This document shows, one piece after another, positions 1-8,278 of a stretch of 48,597 nucleotides of DNA. The notes beneath the pieces are model-generated. The model worked only from the letters and a program-made list of their open reading frames with translations. It searched no databases and was not told the DNA's origin. Location: positions 1-48,597 of the forward strand of contig JAIMBL010000010.1 of assembly GCA_023511615.1 (NCBI GenBank), read 5' to 3'. The position numbers were made by a program, and so were the translations under genes. This DNA comes from Leptolyngbyaceae cyanobacterium HOT.MB2.61 (lineage in GTDB: Bacteria > Cyanobacteriota > Cyanobacteriia > Leptolyngbyales > Leptolyngbyaceae). Position 1 is the first letter of the stretch, and every line of letters starts with the position of its first letter.

Positions 1-51
1 CCCCTGACCCCTGTCTCCCCCCACCTTTGTTTGAATCATGGAATCTTAACG

Positions 52-651
52 ATGACGAGCAGAGCGGTTTTGTTGAGAGGATTTTGGGTGGGGTTGGCGA
101 TCGCTCTCCTGCCCTTGCAGCCGATTCATCCCATCCCTGTTCCTGCAAACCCACCTGCAAAAGCGATCAAGGATCAAACCCCTCGCTACATTCGTCCCCA
201 TGTGACCTGTCCCGCGAATGTGGAACTGCTAACAACGGCGATGCTGCGTGATTTGCCAGGCTACATCAATCGGCTCTATATCCGGCTTGTCCATCGGAAA
301 ACAGGAGGATTGCTGTATGCGATCGCCGCAACCCAACCCGACCTGGTGCCCTTACCGGCTGAATCCAGCGAATATCCCAATCCGGCAGACGAAAACCTGC
401 ACCAGATCTTTTTCACAGTCCTCGAACGACAATACTTCGGGCAACAAATCGTCGAATTTCAGCACTACCACTGGCTCTTTTTAACCAGAACCATCGATGG
501 CTGGAAAATTGCCCTCATGTTTTCTCGTTTCGGCTCTTACCCCGCCAGCGACCAGCCCATCACCCCCCCCAGAGATAGCAGCCAGAGTTTAACGGCTCAG
601 GCCATTCAGCTTTGGCTACGAGATTGCCAGGCAGGCTCAGTCAAATTGTGA
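52..651 (+). CDS. Secreted hypothetical protein
   Basis: Encodes 199 residues if started at the ATG at 52; an in-frame TTG at 31 would add seven residues but makes a less typical signal peptide. The N-terminus has an Arg-containing n-region and a hydrophobic stretch (about residues 9-21) followed by a Pro-rich segment, which suggests export. The rest is soluble-looking, with a Trp/Phe/Tyr-rich centre (about residues 110-160), and I recognise no catalytic motif. Two Cys residues (about 52 and 192) could form a disulfide after export. Similar short secreted proteins of unknown role are common in filamentous cyanobacteria. It stands alone, ending before a repeat element at 679. Function unknown. 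Confidence 0.6.
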   Translation: MTSRAVLLRGFWVGLAIALLPLQPIHPIPVPANPPAKAIKDQTPRYIRPHVTCPANVELLTTAMLRDLPGYINRLYIRLVHRKTGGLLYAIAATQPDLVPLPAESSEYPNPADENLHQIFFTVLERQYFGQQIVEFQHYHWLFLTRTIDGWKIALMFSRFGSYPASDQPITPPRDSSQSLTAQAIQLWLRDCQAGSVKL

Positions 652-678
652 AGAAGATGCGTATTCATAACCATCCTC

Positions 679-806
679 TAAGTAGCTGGGTGCAATTAAA
701 TTAAAGAGGTTTTTGGGGGGTGGAGGGGGTGAAACCCCCTGCCTGGGGGCAACGCCTCCACTCCCCTTTCTTCCAATTAATGATGTTAATGATGTCTACC
801 TACTTA
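679..806. repeat. Family B palindromic element, copy 1 (TAAGTAG ends)
   Basis: Starts TAAGTAGCTGGG and ends with CTACCTACTTA, so the termini are short imperfect inverted repeats. The first 29 bases match the start of the element at 20642-20759 almost exactly, and both copies carry a G-rich/C-rich centre around GGGGGCAACGCC. The TA at each end would fit a TA target duplication. Classed as MITE-like from the two copies; no transposase inside. Confidence 0.75.
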
Positions 807-889
807 TGCTGAGGGTTCAGCACTATTTTCAGGAATCTACTCAACTACACTTGTTGTCACTCCATGCAACTCGTCAAGGAGGAAGAACG

Positions 890-988
890 ATGACTGAACT
901 TCAAGGCGTTCAGGTCCTTGTGACCCTTCAAACTGGACAAACCCAAGGCGCAGAGAGTCCCGTTCAGCCCTCCCTTTGGCTAGCATAA
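890..988 (+). CDS. Possible 32-residue peptide upstream of rsgA
   Basis: A short reading frame starting ATG at 890 with a strong Shine-Dalgarno sequence (AAGGAGGAAG) 4-6 bases upstream. It encodes a 32-residue Gln/Thr/Val-rich peptide without a signal peptide or membrane segment. It lies between repeat element B1 and rsgA, 186 bases before the rsgA start. It could be a leader peptide, a small protein or the truncated start of a former gene. The case rests only on the ribosome binding site; I do not recognise the sequence. Confidence 0.3.
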   Translation: MTELQGVQVLVTLQTGQTQGAESPVQPSLWLA

Positions 989-1174
989 ACGTTACAGCAG
1001 CTTTCCCTACTGGCCATTACCTACCCCCCGCTGTAACTCTTCTCGGTGTTGCTGAAAAGCAGTATGAATCGAAACGAAGTTTCGAGCATACAGCATCCAT
1101 CTCATACCCGGATTCAGCAATGCCCTCTCCTCTGTGCGCCTTACCAAAACAGCACATTGAGGAACAAAATAACC

Positions 1175-2236
1175 ATGAATTTGAATTTACTGGGCTGGAG
1201 CAGCTTTTTTGCATCCAGTTTTGCTGCCTACAGTCAGGCAGGATACGCTGTGGGTCGGGTGGCGATCGCGTCCCGCACCCTCTACACCCTCTACACCGAA
1301 TCGGGAGAACTGACAGCAGACATATCAGGCAATCTCCAAAGCCGAGCGACTGCTACCCAGGATTTTCCCGCTGTAGGAGATTGGGTCGTCATCCGGAGTC
1401 GAGTATCAGAAAAACGAGCCACCATCCATGCCATCCTGCCACGCAAGAGCAAGTTTTCTCGCAAAACAGCAGGTGCCAGGACCGAAGAACAGGTTGTTGC
1501 CACCAATATTGATACCGTTTTTCTAGTTTCAGGACTGGATGGAGACTTTAACCTCAGACGGATTGAACGCTACCTGCTGTTAGCCTGGGAGAGCGGTGCT
1601 AACCCGGTCATCCTTCTGAATAAAGCAGACCTGTGCCCTGCTATAGACGAACGAGTGGCGGAGGTAGCTGCAGTTGCTCCTAGCGTCTCCATTATCCCAC
1701 TCAGTGCCACCAACCAACAAGGATTAGATGCTCTCAGCTCATACCTCCAACCAGGTCAAACCGTTGCTCTGCTTGGGTCTTCAGGGGTTGGCAAATCCAC
1801 CATTACCAACGAATTGAAGGGAGAAAAGGTTCAGGCCATTCAATCTGTACGGCGTGGCGACGACCGTGGTAGACACACCACCACTCACCGGGAGTTGATT
1901 CTGCTACCAAATGGTAGCTTGATTATCGATACTCCCGGAATGCGAGAAATCCAGATCTGGTCAGCAGGAGAGGGGTTGCAGGAAACATTTTCAGACATCG
2001 AAGCCCTGGCAGAACGATGCCGGTTTCGAGATTGTCAGCACCACCATGAACCCGGTTGTGCTGTTCAGCAGGCTTTAGAGAGAGGCAGTCTTGACGAGTC
2101 AAGATTTCTCAACTATCGGAAACTGCAAAAAGAACTGAACTACCTCACTCGCAGACAGGATCAGCGAGCTAGCCTGCTGGAAAAAGAGCGATGGAAAAAG
2201 ATCCACAAATCCTTACGGAATCAGGGTAAATGGTAG
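1175..2236 (+). CDS. rsgA: Ribosome small subunit biogenesis GTPase RsgA
   Basis: 353 residues from the ATG at 1175, preceded by GAGGAA; an open frame extends upstream to 1046 but lacks family-like sequence. RsgA is a circularly permuted GTPase that checks late 30S subunit maturation. Visible in order: OB-fold-like N-terminus (about 20-110), G4 NKAD (149-152), G5 region near SA (177-178), G1 P-loop GSSGVGKST (201-209), switch region with [14 protein letters not shown]3 DTPG (252-255), and the C-terminal zinc site Cys282, Cys287, His289, Cys295. The order G4-G1-G3 is diagnostic. The N-terminal sequence and length look like the longer RsgA subgroup found as a second copy in some bacteria. It is not beside the J-domain/DUF3143 pair here (20 kb away), so it may be a paralog; that is inference. 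Confidence 0.93.
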   Translation: MNLNLLGWSSFFASSFAAYSQAGYAVGRVAIASRTLYTLYTESGELTADISGNLQSRATATQDFPAVGDWVVIRSRVSEKRATIHAILPRKSKFSRKTAGARTEEQVVATNIDTVFLVSGLDGDFNLRRIERYLLLAWESGANPVILLNKADLCPAIDERVAEVAAVAPSVSIIPLSATNQQGLDALSSYLQPGQTVALLGSSGVGKSTITNELKGEKVQAIQSVRRGDDRGRHTTTHRELILLPNGSLIIDTPGMREIQIWSAGEGLQETFSDIEALAERCRFRDCQHHHEPGCAVQQALERGSLDESRFLNYRKLQKELNYLTRRQDQRASLLEKERWKKIHKSLRNQGKW

Positions 2237-2299
2237 GAGACAGGTATCAAGGGAAGTGAGAGAGGGGGGGCAGGAAGAAGAAAGAACAAAGAAGGAAAA

Positions 2300-2422
2300 G
2301 GTTCTCCCAGCTTGCTGGTGAAAGAGTAGCGTACGCTACTCTTTCATCTAAAACAAAATTCCTGGACTACTGATTTTGTTTTGGTGATAAGCATCGCCTA
2401 TCACCAAACTCTCAAGAGAGCC
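2300..2422. mobile_element. Family A MITE, full copy 1 (123 bp)
   Basis: In inverse orientation to the copy at 36981-37103 and the same length. It holds three hairpins: the palindrome around AGTAGCGTACGCTACT, paired AAACAAAAT/ATTTTGTTT arms, and GGTGATAAG...CTATCACC. Ends are GGTTCTC and (opposite strand) GGCTCTC, a 6/7 inverted repeat. Flanked by AAGGAAAA (2292-2299) and AGGGAAAA (2423-2430), a 7/8 direct repeat. Non-coding. Confidence 0.88.
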
Positions 2423-2457
2423 AGGGAAAAAAGAATCCAGGAGTAAGAAATGGGAAA

Positions 2458-2550
2458 TATAGTCATCCTATTTGGATTGTGAGAAAAAGTTCCGCAAAAA
2501 CCCTTTCTCACAAAGCCTCTCCATCTCATAACTGATTTAGAACTGCTATA
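2458..2550. repeat. Family F palindromic element, copy 1
   Basis: Begins TATAGTCATCC and ends CTGCTATA, giving TATAG inverted ends. The centre forms a hairpin with TTGTGAGAAA and TTTCTCACAA arms. It aligns along its length with the reverse complement of 4302-4396 and with a truncated piece at 38271-38325. Confidence 0.75.
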
Positions 2551-2602
2551 CGTAGTAGGGAGTAGGCAGGTGGAAACTCAGAACTCAAAACTCAAAACGC
2601 TC

Positions 2603-3307
2603 CTACCCATCCCACTCCATCTCATCCAGTTTCTTGCGAACTTCCTGAATGTCCTGCCACATCAACCATTTAGGGCTGCCCTTCTCACGGGACTGATTTC
2701 GCAGCAAGTAAGCGGGGTGGAAAATGGGCATATACAGGCGTCCATCTCGCTCTACCCACTGTCCCCGAACTTTGGTAATTCCCTGTTTGATGCCCAGCAG
2801 GGTCAGCATGGCATATTTTCCAGTCAGCAAAATGATTTTGGGATTCACCAGACGAATTTGTTCGAGCAAATACCCTTTACAGGCTTCAATTTCAGCAGGC
2901 TGTGGGTCACGGTTTCCGGGGGGACGGCACTTAACCACATTGCAGATATAAACGTCATTTTCAGTTAATTTGACGGAAGCCAGAATTTTGTCTAAAAGTT
3001 GCCCGGCTTTGCCGACAAATGGAAGCCCGGTTTCGTCTTCGTTTTGTCCCGGTCCTTCCCCAACAATCATGATGGGAGCCTTTACATTACCCCGCCCGAT
3101 TACGGCGTTGGTACGGTTTTCACCAAGGGCACAGCGGAAGCACTGGTTGCAGTGAACTCGCATCTGTTCCATGGTTTGATAAGTGCCTGCTGGGATGGGC
3201 ACTTTTGCATCGGTTGGAATCAGATCGGGGTTAAATCCTTCGGGGGGAGAAGGTTCGCTGCTTGGGGAAAAAAGCTCAAACAGGCTGATCTGGTCTTGGC
3301 TCGCCAT
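2603..3307 (-). CDS. Uracil-DNA glycosylase, family 4 (Fe-S type)
   Basis: 234 residues from ATG. Removes uracil from DNA formed by cytosine deamination or misincorporation, starting base excision repair. The family 4 marks are present: GEGPG (83-87) followed by acidic residues and the PFVGKAG segment, VVKCRPPGNRDP (124-135), and the HPAYLLR motif (197-203). Four Cys that would bind the 4Fe-4S cluster are visible: Cys56 and Cys59 (C-x2-C), Cys127 and Cys143. The first 40 residues are a Ser/Pro-rich extension. The gene is divergent from the phosphoribosyltransferase and its stop lies in heptamer-type repeats (ACTCAAA units near 2580). Confidence 0.93.
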   Translation of the reverse strand: MASQDQISLFELFSPSSEPSPPEGFNPDLIPTDAKVPIPAGTYQTMEQMRVHCNQCFRCALGENRTNAVIGRGNVKAPIMIVGEGPGQNEDETGLPFVGKAGQLLDKILASVKLTENDVYICNVVKCRPPGNRDPQPAEIEACKGYLLEQIRLVNPKIILLTGKYAMLTLLGIKQGITKVRGQWVERDGRLYMPIFHPAYLLRNQSREKGSPKWLMWQDIQEVRKKLDEMEWDG

Positions 3308-3607
3308 AGGGGTTGGAAAAAGTGGTAGATCCAGGATTGGGAACGAAAATGGGAACGATCAAATCAATCAAAATCTTAAGAGAAAGCATCCAGATTCTAC
3401 TGGTTTCTCGCAAAGTTCTTAGATTCTAGGCTACCGATCAACCTTTTTAAGGCATCTTCAGAAAGATGTTAGGGGAAATCCCATGAGGCACAATTGAGTA
3501 TCACTTGATCGGGTTTCAGGGTTAATAAGAAAGATTCTGGAGATGGATTAACGTCTGACTTTTCAGCCATGATGGAATTGATCCCTTGCAGGCACCGGAG
3601 GGAGATT
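3308..3607. other. Intergenic region between divergent genes
   Basis: 300 bases separate the uracil-DNA glycosylase start and the phosphoribosyltransferase start. I see no gene, no clear palindrome and no repeat-family member; it presumably carries both promoters. A short extension of the downstream frame to 3569 lacks family-like sequence. Confidence 0.6.
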
Positions 3608-4294
3608 ATGTCGCTGTTTTCGTCATTTCAAGATGCGGGTGCAACCGTTCGATTTACGAACCGCCAGGAGGCTGGTGAAGAATTGGCGCGGGCAGTGTTG
3701 AACGAAATCTCAAAGCACCCTGCGCAGCAGGAAGAGAAGCGGTATGTGGTCTATGCTTTGCCCAGAGGAGGTTTACCGATCGCAGCCCCCATTGCCCACG
3801 CGCTTCATTGCCCTTTAGATGTGATTGTCGCCAAGAAAATTACTCGACCAGATAACAGTGAATTGGCGATTGGAGCAGTGACCGCTGATGGCCATGTGGT
3901 TTGGTCTCCCCACCGCCGGTTGATGATGCCGCCATTTCATCAGTACCAGTCTGCATTGGAGCATGCCCGCACCCATGCAGAGGCACAGTGGCGAGAGCTT
4001 TCACCAACAGGACCTCGGGCAAATCCGGCAGGGGCGATCGCCCTTCTGGTGGATGATGGCATTGCAACTGGAATGACAATGGCAGCGGCGGTGCGATCGT
4101 TGCACGCCCAGCAAGCGGCACAAATCTGGATTTGCGCTCCAGTGGCTCCCCCTGATCTGATGCCTTTTTTACGGGAACTGGGCGATCGCGTCATCATCCT
4201 TGCCACCCCCCATCCCTTCCACAGCGTCAGCCGTTTCTATGAAGAGTTTCCCCAAATGACTACCGAAGAAGCGGCTTCTTACTTGCAGAGCTAA
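3608..4294 (+). CDS. Phosphoribosyltransferase-domain protein
   Basis: 228 residues from the ATG at 3608, preceded by GGAGGGA; an upstream ATG at 3569 gives 13 extra residues without a better ribosome site. The type I phosphoribosyltransferase fold is shown by LPRGG (51-55), the KKI segment (77-79), and the PRPP-binding loop VDDGIATGMTM (148-158). The family usually moves ribose phosphate between PRPP and a base, but stand-alone predicted members of this sort are mostly uncharacterised. An insertion (about 100-140) between the second and third motifs is typical of the group. Substrate cannot be told from sequence. Single gene, followed by repeat element F2. Confidence 0.85.
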   Translation: MSLFSSFQDAGATVRFTNRQEAGEELARAVLNEISKHPAQQEEKRYVVYALPRGGLPIAAPIAHALHCPLDVIVAKKITRPDNSELAIGAVTADGHVVWSPHRRLMMPPFHQYQSALEHARTHAEAQWRELSPTGPRANPAGAIALLVDDGIATGMTMAAAVRSLHAQQAAQIWICAPVAPPDLMPFLRELGDRVIILATPHPFHSVSRFYEEFPQMTTEEAASYLQS

Positions 4295-4301
4295 CTTGAT
4301 A

Positions 4302-4396
4302 GATACAGCAGTCCTCAATGATTTGTGAAAGGAAAGGGCTTTGTGAAAAGGGATGCCGGTCGAATCCCTTTTCACAATCCAGATAGGATCGCTATA
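4302..4396. repeat. Family F palindromic element, copy 2
   Basis: Reverse-complement copy of the 2458-2550 element. The core is a perfect inverted repeat, TTGTGAAAAGGGAT and ATCCCTTTTCACAA, with a short loop (about 4341-4377). It lies just after the phosphoribosyltransferase stop and might also act as a transcript end, though no T-run follows. Confidence 0.78.
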
Positions 4397-4637
4397 GAAG
4401 CCAGAATCCTTTTCCACTTCTGACTCCTGGCTTCCTGACTGCATGGGGGCTGCTCTCTACACAGGTCATTGTCACTCCTTAGAAGGCAAACCCATAAACT
4501 TTAGCGGAAATATATCTGCTGAAACATACTGGCCTTGACCCTTAATCGGTATGATGACAGTCATTGGCAGTAGCAAGGGGTGATATTGCTAATTGCCAGC
4601 TTGACCAGGTACCACTCAGAGAAACACAGAACCTAGC

Positions 4638-6056
4638 ATGCAAATCCTATTTGTTGCAGCGGAGGCAGCTCCGATCGCCAAAGTCGGTGGAATGGGGGAT
4701 GTCGTCGGTTCGCTACCGAAAGTTTTGAAGAAGATGGGGCATGATGTGCGCATCTTTCTTCCCTACTATGGCTTCCTACCAGACAAGATGAAGATTCCTA
4801 AAGAACCCGTCTGGCAAGGTTCTGCAATGTTTCAAGGCTTCAGTGTCCACGAAACAGTGCTGCCCGGCAGCGATGTTCCCCTCTACCTGTTTGGTCATCC
4901 CTCCTTTTCTCCCCGACGCATCTACTTTGGGGAAGACGAAGACTGGCGGTTTACTCTGTTTGCGAATGGAGCCGCAGAATTTGCCTGGAACTACTGGAAA
5001 CCCCAGATTATCCATTGCCACGACTGGCATACAGGCATGATTCCGGTTTGGATGCACCAGTCTCCCGATATTTCAACCCTGTTCACCATCCATAACCTGG
5101 CTTACCAGGGTCCCTGGCGCTGGCGGCTGGAGCAGATAACCTGGTGCCCCTGGTATATGCAGGGACACAACACAATGGCCGCCGCCGTTCAGTTTGCCGA
5201 TCGCGTCAATACGGTGTCTCCCACCTACGCCAAACAAATTCAAACCGCTGCCTATGGCGAAACCCTGGAAGGGCTACTGTCTTTTATCAGTGGGAAACTG
5301 TCAGGCATTCTTAACGGGATTGACGTGGAATCCTATAATCCGGCAACTGATAAGTACATTACCCAGCCGTTTACCGCTGATACGCTGGATGACCGGGCCG
5401 TGAATAAAGTGGCGCTCCAGGAAGAACTGGGGCTGGAAGTGAATTCCAGCGCTTTCCTGATTGGGATGGTCACACGCCTGGTAGAACAGAAAGGACTTGA
5501 TCTGGTGCTGCAAATGCTGGATCGGTTCATGGCCTACAGCGATGCCCAGTTTGTGCTGTTGGGAACGGGCGATCGCTACTACGAAACCCAGATGTGGCAG
5601 ATTGCTTCCCGCTACTCTGGTCGAATGGCCGTCTATCTGCTCTACAATGACCCCCTCTCCCGCCGCATCTACGCCGGCTGCGATGCCTTCCTGATGCCCT
5701 CCCGGTTTGAGCCCTGTGGCATTGCCCAAATGCTGGCGATGCGTTACGGTTGCATTCCCATCGTCCGCCGCACCGGTGGATTAGTGGACACAGTCACTCA
5801 CCATGATCCGATGAACCACATCGGCACTGGCTACTGCTTTGACCGCTACGAGCCTCTCGATCTCTACACCTGTATGGTGCGGGCGTGGGAAGGTTTCCAT
5901 TACAAAGACCGCTGGCGAGAATTGCAACAGCGAGCAATGGCTCAAGATTTTAGCTGGGAAAAATCTGCCAGACAGTACGACCAACTGTATCGGGAAATCC
6001 TGGGCCTGCCGCTAGAAGAGATTGAACCCCAGAAGGCAACAGAACTGGTCACTTAA
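4638..6056 (+). CDS. glgA: Glycogen synthase (ADP-glucose type)
   Basis: 472 residues, full length for bacterial GlgA. Transfers glucose from ADP-glucose to growing alpha-1,4-glucan chains; GT-B fold, family GT5. The ADP-glucose-binding motif KVGGMGD is at 15-21 and CHDWHT lies near 129-134. The C-terminal nucleotide-binding half has [10 protein letters not shown] and [10 protein letters not shown] followed by the TGGLVDTV segment, all conserved. It matches the cyanobacterial synthases closely. It is monocistronic: no other glycogen gene is nearby. The stop codon lies inside a 16-bp tandem repeat (6050-6097). Confidence 0.96.
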   Translation: MQILFVAAEAAPIAKVGGMGDVVGSLPKVLKKMGHDVRIFLPYYGFLPDKMKIPKEPVWQGSAMFQGFSVHETVLPGSDVPLYLFGHPSFSPRRIYFGEDEDWRFTLFANGAAEFAWNYWKPQIIHCHDWHTGMIPVWMHQSPDISTLFTIHNLAYQGPWRWRLEQITWCPWYMQGHNTMAAAVQFADRVNTVSPTYAKQIQTAAYGETLEGLLSFISGKLSGILNGIDVESYNPATDKYITQPFTADTLDDRAVNKVALQEELGLEVNSSAFLIGMVTRLVEQKGLDLVLQMLDRFMAYSDAQFVLLGTGDRYYETQMWQIASRYSGRMAVYLLYNDPLSRRIYAGCDAFLMPSRFEPCGIAQMLAMRYGCIPIVRRTGGLVDTVTHHDPMNHIGTGYCFDRYEPLDLYTCMVRAWEGFHYKDRWRELQQRAMAQDFSWEKSARQYDQLYREILGLPLEEIEPQKATELVT

Positions 6057-6097
6057 GCAATCCGCCACTTAAGCAATCCGTCACTTAAGTAATCTGT
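6050..6097. repeat. Three 16-bp tandem repeats over the glgA stop
   Basis: Unit CACTTAAGCAATCCGC, repeated as CACTTAAGCAATCCGT and CACTTAAGTAATCTGT. The first unit contains the glgA stop codon TAA (6054-6056), so each further unit repeats a TAA in the same place. Confidence 0.9.
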
Positions 6098-6163
6098 CAT
6101 TCGATGAACAGAAAGAAAGGTCGGAGTTGTTCAGAGTTTGTAGTTCAAAGTTTGTAACTCCTA

Positions 6164-6266
6164 ATACCAATTCTTCCAAGAAGTCTACAGATGAAAAGGC
6201 TGAAACCCTCTCAGAACTTGGTGTTTGTCAATTCAAAATCGCAAATCCAAAATCGAGAATTGGTAT
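6164..6266. repeat. Family D palindromic element (ATACCAATTCT ends)
   Basis: Perfect 11-bp inverted termini, ATACCAATTCT (6164-6174) and AGAATTGGTAT (6256-6266), enclose about 80 bases with no coding content. TA dinucleotides border both ends. Shares the ATACCA end with the element at 25546-25662. Confidence 0.72.
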
Positions 6267-6276
6267 AAAAAACCTC

Positions 6277-6396
6277 ATACCAATTTCAAGGGTAAAGGTG
6301 ACACCTGGGAAGAGCGTGCCCTTTGCGTGGGGGGGCAGCCCCCACCCCCCACCACCCTTTAAGCCCAATGTCCTAACGCATTTGCGTAGAGCTATA
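6277..6396. repeat. Chimeric repeat: ATACCAA left end, family C right end
   Basis: The left part (ATACCAATTTC, then a GC-rich hairpin around GGGGGGGCAGCCCCCACCCC) resembles 25546-25612. The right part (AATGTCCTAACGC...GCTATA) is the end of family C. It looks like a recombinant or a nested insertion. Confidence 0.6.
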
Positions 6397-6438
6397 GCAC
6401 AATCCTCTAATCACAGCGTTCCAACTCATTGTTTCATC

Positions 6439-6918
6439 ATGCTTTTGAAGGTGTTTCATCCACTGAAAACCGCGATCGCTCTCCCTGCCCTTTCACTGGT
6501 TGTCCTACCCATTGCCTTAAGCACGGCAGCAACCTCCTCCCGACCAGGCAAAACGCTGAACCAGCCCGCCAGCTCAGAAAACCCGGTACTGCTGGCTCAG
6601 CGATCGCGCACCCAGCGCATCCGGTTTAAGCCCGGAGAAAGCTCTGCCAGTATACGAACTGCTGTTGTCAGAGGTACCCGCGATATTTATTTACTGGGAG
6701 CTCAAAAAGGGCAAATCATGACTGTGAAAATAGAATCCCTGGAAAATAACGCCGTGTTTGATGTCCAAGCCCCTCCCAACCAGTCAGGGCAGCGACGGGT
6801 GCTGAAGCAGGAAGCTCTAGTCTGGAGCGGAAAACTGCCCGATACTGGAGACTACCAGATTGTCGTAGGCACCACCCGTGGAAATGCCACCTACAAACTG
6901 TGGGTTGGAATCAAGTAA
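6439..6918 (+). CDS. Secreted protein, possible lysozyme-inhibitor-like (PliI-type) fold
   Basis: 159 residues from the ATG at 6439; the frame is open back to 6127 but that part is repeat DNA, so the late start with its signal peptide (hydrophobic about 11-29, Ala-rich cleavage region near 30) is preferred. The mature part runs RIRFKPGESSASI, then a DIYLLGAQKGQIMTVKIES segment, and ends in GDYQIVVGTTRGNATYKLWV. This is the pattern of small secreted beta-rich proteins often annotated as inhibitors of g-type lysozyme in cyanobacteria. That name is a recognition call without key residues, so the role (periplasmic or outer-surface protection) is uncertain. Single gene. Confidence 0.65.
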   Translation: MLLKVFHPLKTAIALPALSLVVLPIALSTAATSSRPGKTLNQPASSENPVLLAQRSRTQRIRFKPGESSASIRTAVVRGTRDIYLLGAQKGQIMTVKIESLENNAVFDVQAPPNQSGQRRVLKQEALVWSGKLPDTGDYQIVVGTTRGNATYKLWVGIK

Positions 6919-7414
6919 AAAAAGAGGTGTAGGGGGTAAGAAAGGAAAAAGTTGTTAGTTATTAGTTGTTAGAGAGAAGCGAGTCTTCTTCCTACGCCTT
7001 ACCTCTCACTAACCAATAACTCTATAAATTCTTAATAAAGTGTCACACCTGCCTCAACTTTCTGCTGACAGAGTTTGGAATAATGTTTGCTGGCTAACCC
7101 ATTGCTGGCAATCCCTTTCTGTTAGATTATGTAGCTTTTGAGGAACCCTGACAAAGTCCACTTAATATCGGCAGCTAGTTTCAAAGGCATAAGCTACTAC
7201 TCTGTCAAATCAAATTTGACGGGTAGCGAATGCCCAGGGAGTTAATGGAGGTTGAATTTTGAGGGTCTGCGACCCGTCAAAATTTTCCTGACGGAACACT
7301 ACTCTTTAATCCCTAGCCCCTAATCCCCTAGCCCCTTAAAGAGTGTGACTAATTCAACTGGAAAAACCCTGTAAGTCTTCGACCTTCTCTCACCAGTGGT
7401 AGAACAACACTGAT
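6919..7414. other. Non-coding leader region before the polysaccharide export locus
   Basis: About 500 bases without a credible gene. It holds heptamer repeats (GTTAGTT type near 6950-6975; CCCTAGCCCCTAAT type near 7311-7338) and a 94-bp palindromic element at 7204-7297. Promoter elements for the downstream operon should lie here but I cannot point to a convincing -10/-35 pair. Confidence 0.6.
7204..7297. repeat. Palindromic element with 8-bp flanking direct repeats
   Basis: Two hairpins: GTCAAAT/ATTTGAC (7204-7220) and AATTTTGA-GGGT/ACCC-TCAAAATT (7255-7285). The arms AAATTTGACGGGT (7212-7224) and ACCCGTCAAAATTT (7272-7285) can also pair with each other. Perfect direct repeats ACTACTCT flank it (7196-7203 and 7298-7305). 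Either a single-copy MITE or a leader RNA with alternative folds. Confidence 0.55.
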
Positions 7415-8278
7415 ATGCAAAAGCCGCGTCAACCACTGCACGAGGTTATCTACACACCAGAAAGCTATCTACGGCATCCGATTCGTCTGTTCAAGGAAAT
7501 GGGGCGCGATCTGCTAGCCGCACGAGAATTGGCCTGGCGCTTGCTGGTGCGGGATATCAGCGCTCAATACCGTCAGTCTTTTCTGGGATTTTTTTGGGCT
7601 TTTGTGCCACCGATTGTGACGGCGCTGGGGTTGACTCTGGCAAACAATGCCAAAATTCTCAACATTGGCGAAACTGACTTGCCCTATCCTGCCTACGTAA
7701 TGTTCAGCATGGCGCTCTGGCAGACCTTTGCAGAGGCGGTTAGTGGTCAAATTCAGGCAGTCAGTCTGGCAAAGCCAATGATGGTCAGAATCAACTTTCC
7801 TCGTGAGGCGATTATTCTTTCCCAGTTAGGGCAGGTTTTCTTTAACTTTGCTATCAAGTTGATCTTGATTGTGAGTTTGTTCCTCTGGTTTAAGATGCCC
7901 ATTGCCTGGACCGTGATTTTGGCTCCAGTGGCACTAATTCACCTGGTTATGTTAGGCACCTGCATTGGGCTGTTCCTGGCACCGATCGCCGCTCTATATG
8001 AAGATATTTCGAAAGGGCTAACCCTGGGATTGGGGTTTTGGCTCTTTCTCACGCCCGTCATTTACCCGGTTCCTCAAGAAGGAGCATTTGCGACGCTGGT
8101 TCGGTTGAATCCTGTGACGCCACTGCTGGTAGCTGTCAGAGACCTGGCAACAATGGGCCACTTATCTGATCCCAAGGGTTTTTGGTGGATGAGTGCAATT
8201 GCAATGCTGGGTCTGCTGGTGGGCTGGTTGTTCTATCGGATTGCCATGCCGTTTGTGGTTGAGAGGGTCAGTGCATGA
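7415..8278 (+). CDS. ABC-2 type polysaccharide export permease (Wzm-like)
   Basis: 287 residues. Inner-membrane half of an ABC exporter moving a lipid-linked polysaccharide (O-antigen or capsule type) across the cytoplasmic membrane. About six hydrophobic segments are visible after a cytoplasmic N-terminus (1-50), which carries the typical LLVRDISAQYRQSFLGFFWA entry. A family-typical NPVTPLLVAVRD stretch lies between the last two membrane segments. The stop overlaps the next gene's start (ATGATGA), so it is translated with the ATPase. First gene of the locus ending near 13307; the whole set points to surface glycan export. Confidence 0.9.
   Translation: MQKPRQPLHEVIYTPESYLRHPIRLFKEMGRDLLAARELAWRLLVRDISAQYRQSFLGFFWAFVPPIVTALGLTLANNAKILNIGETDLPYPAYVMFSMALWQTFAEAVSGQIQAVSLAKPMMVRINFPREAIILSQLGQVFFNFAIKLILIVSLFLWFKMPIAWTVILAPVALIHLVMLGTCIGLFLAPIAALYEDISKGLTLGLGFWLFLTPVIYPVPQEGAFATLVRLNPVTPLLVAVRDLATMGHLSDPKGFWWMSAIAMLGLLVGWLFYRIAMPFVVERVSA

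Noticed and set aside
713-988. 91-residue frame before rsgA
   Set aside because: Its first half is repeat element B1; only the last 32 codons have a ribosome binding site, and those are listed separately.
976-1512. 178-residue frame overlapping the start of rsgA
   Set aside because: It is a shadow in another frame of rsgA with no recognisable motif.
4340-4380. GGTCGAATCCC as a possible tRNA T-arm
   Set aside because: It is the loop of a perfect hairpin in a family F element; no acceptor, D or anticodon arms.
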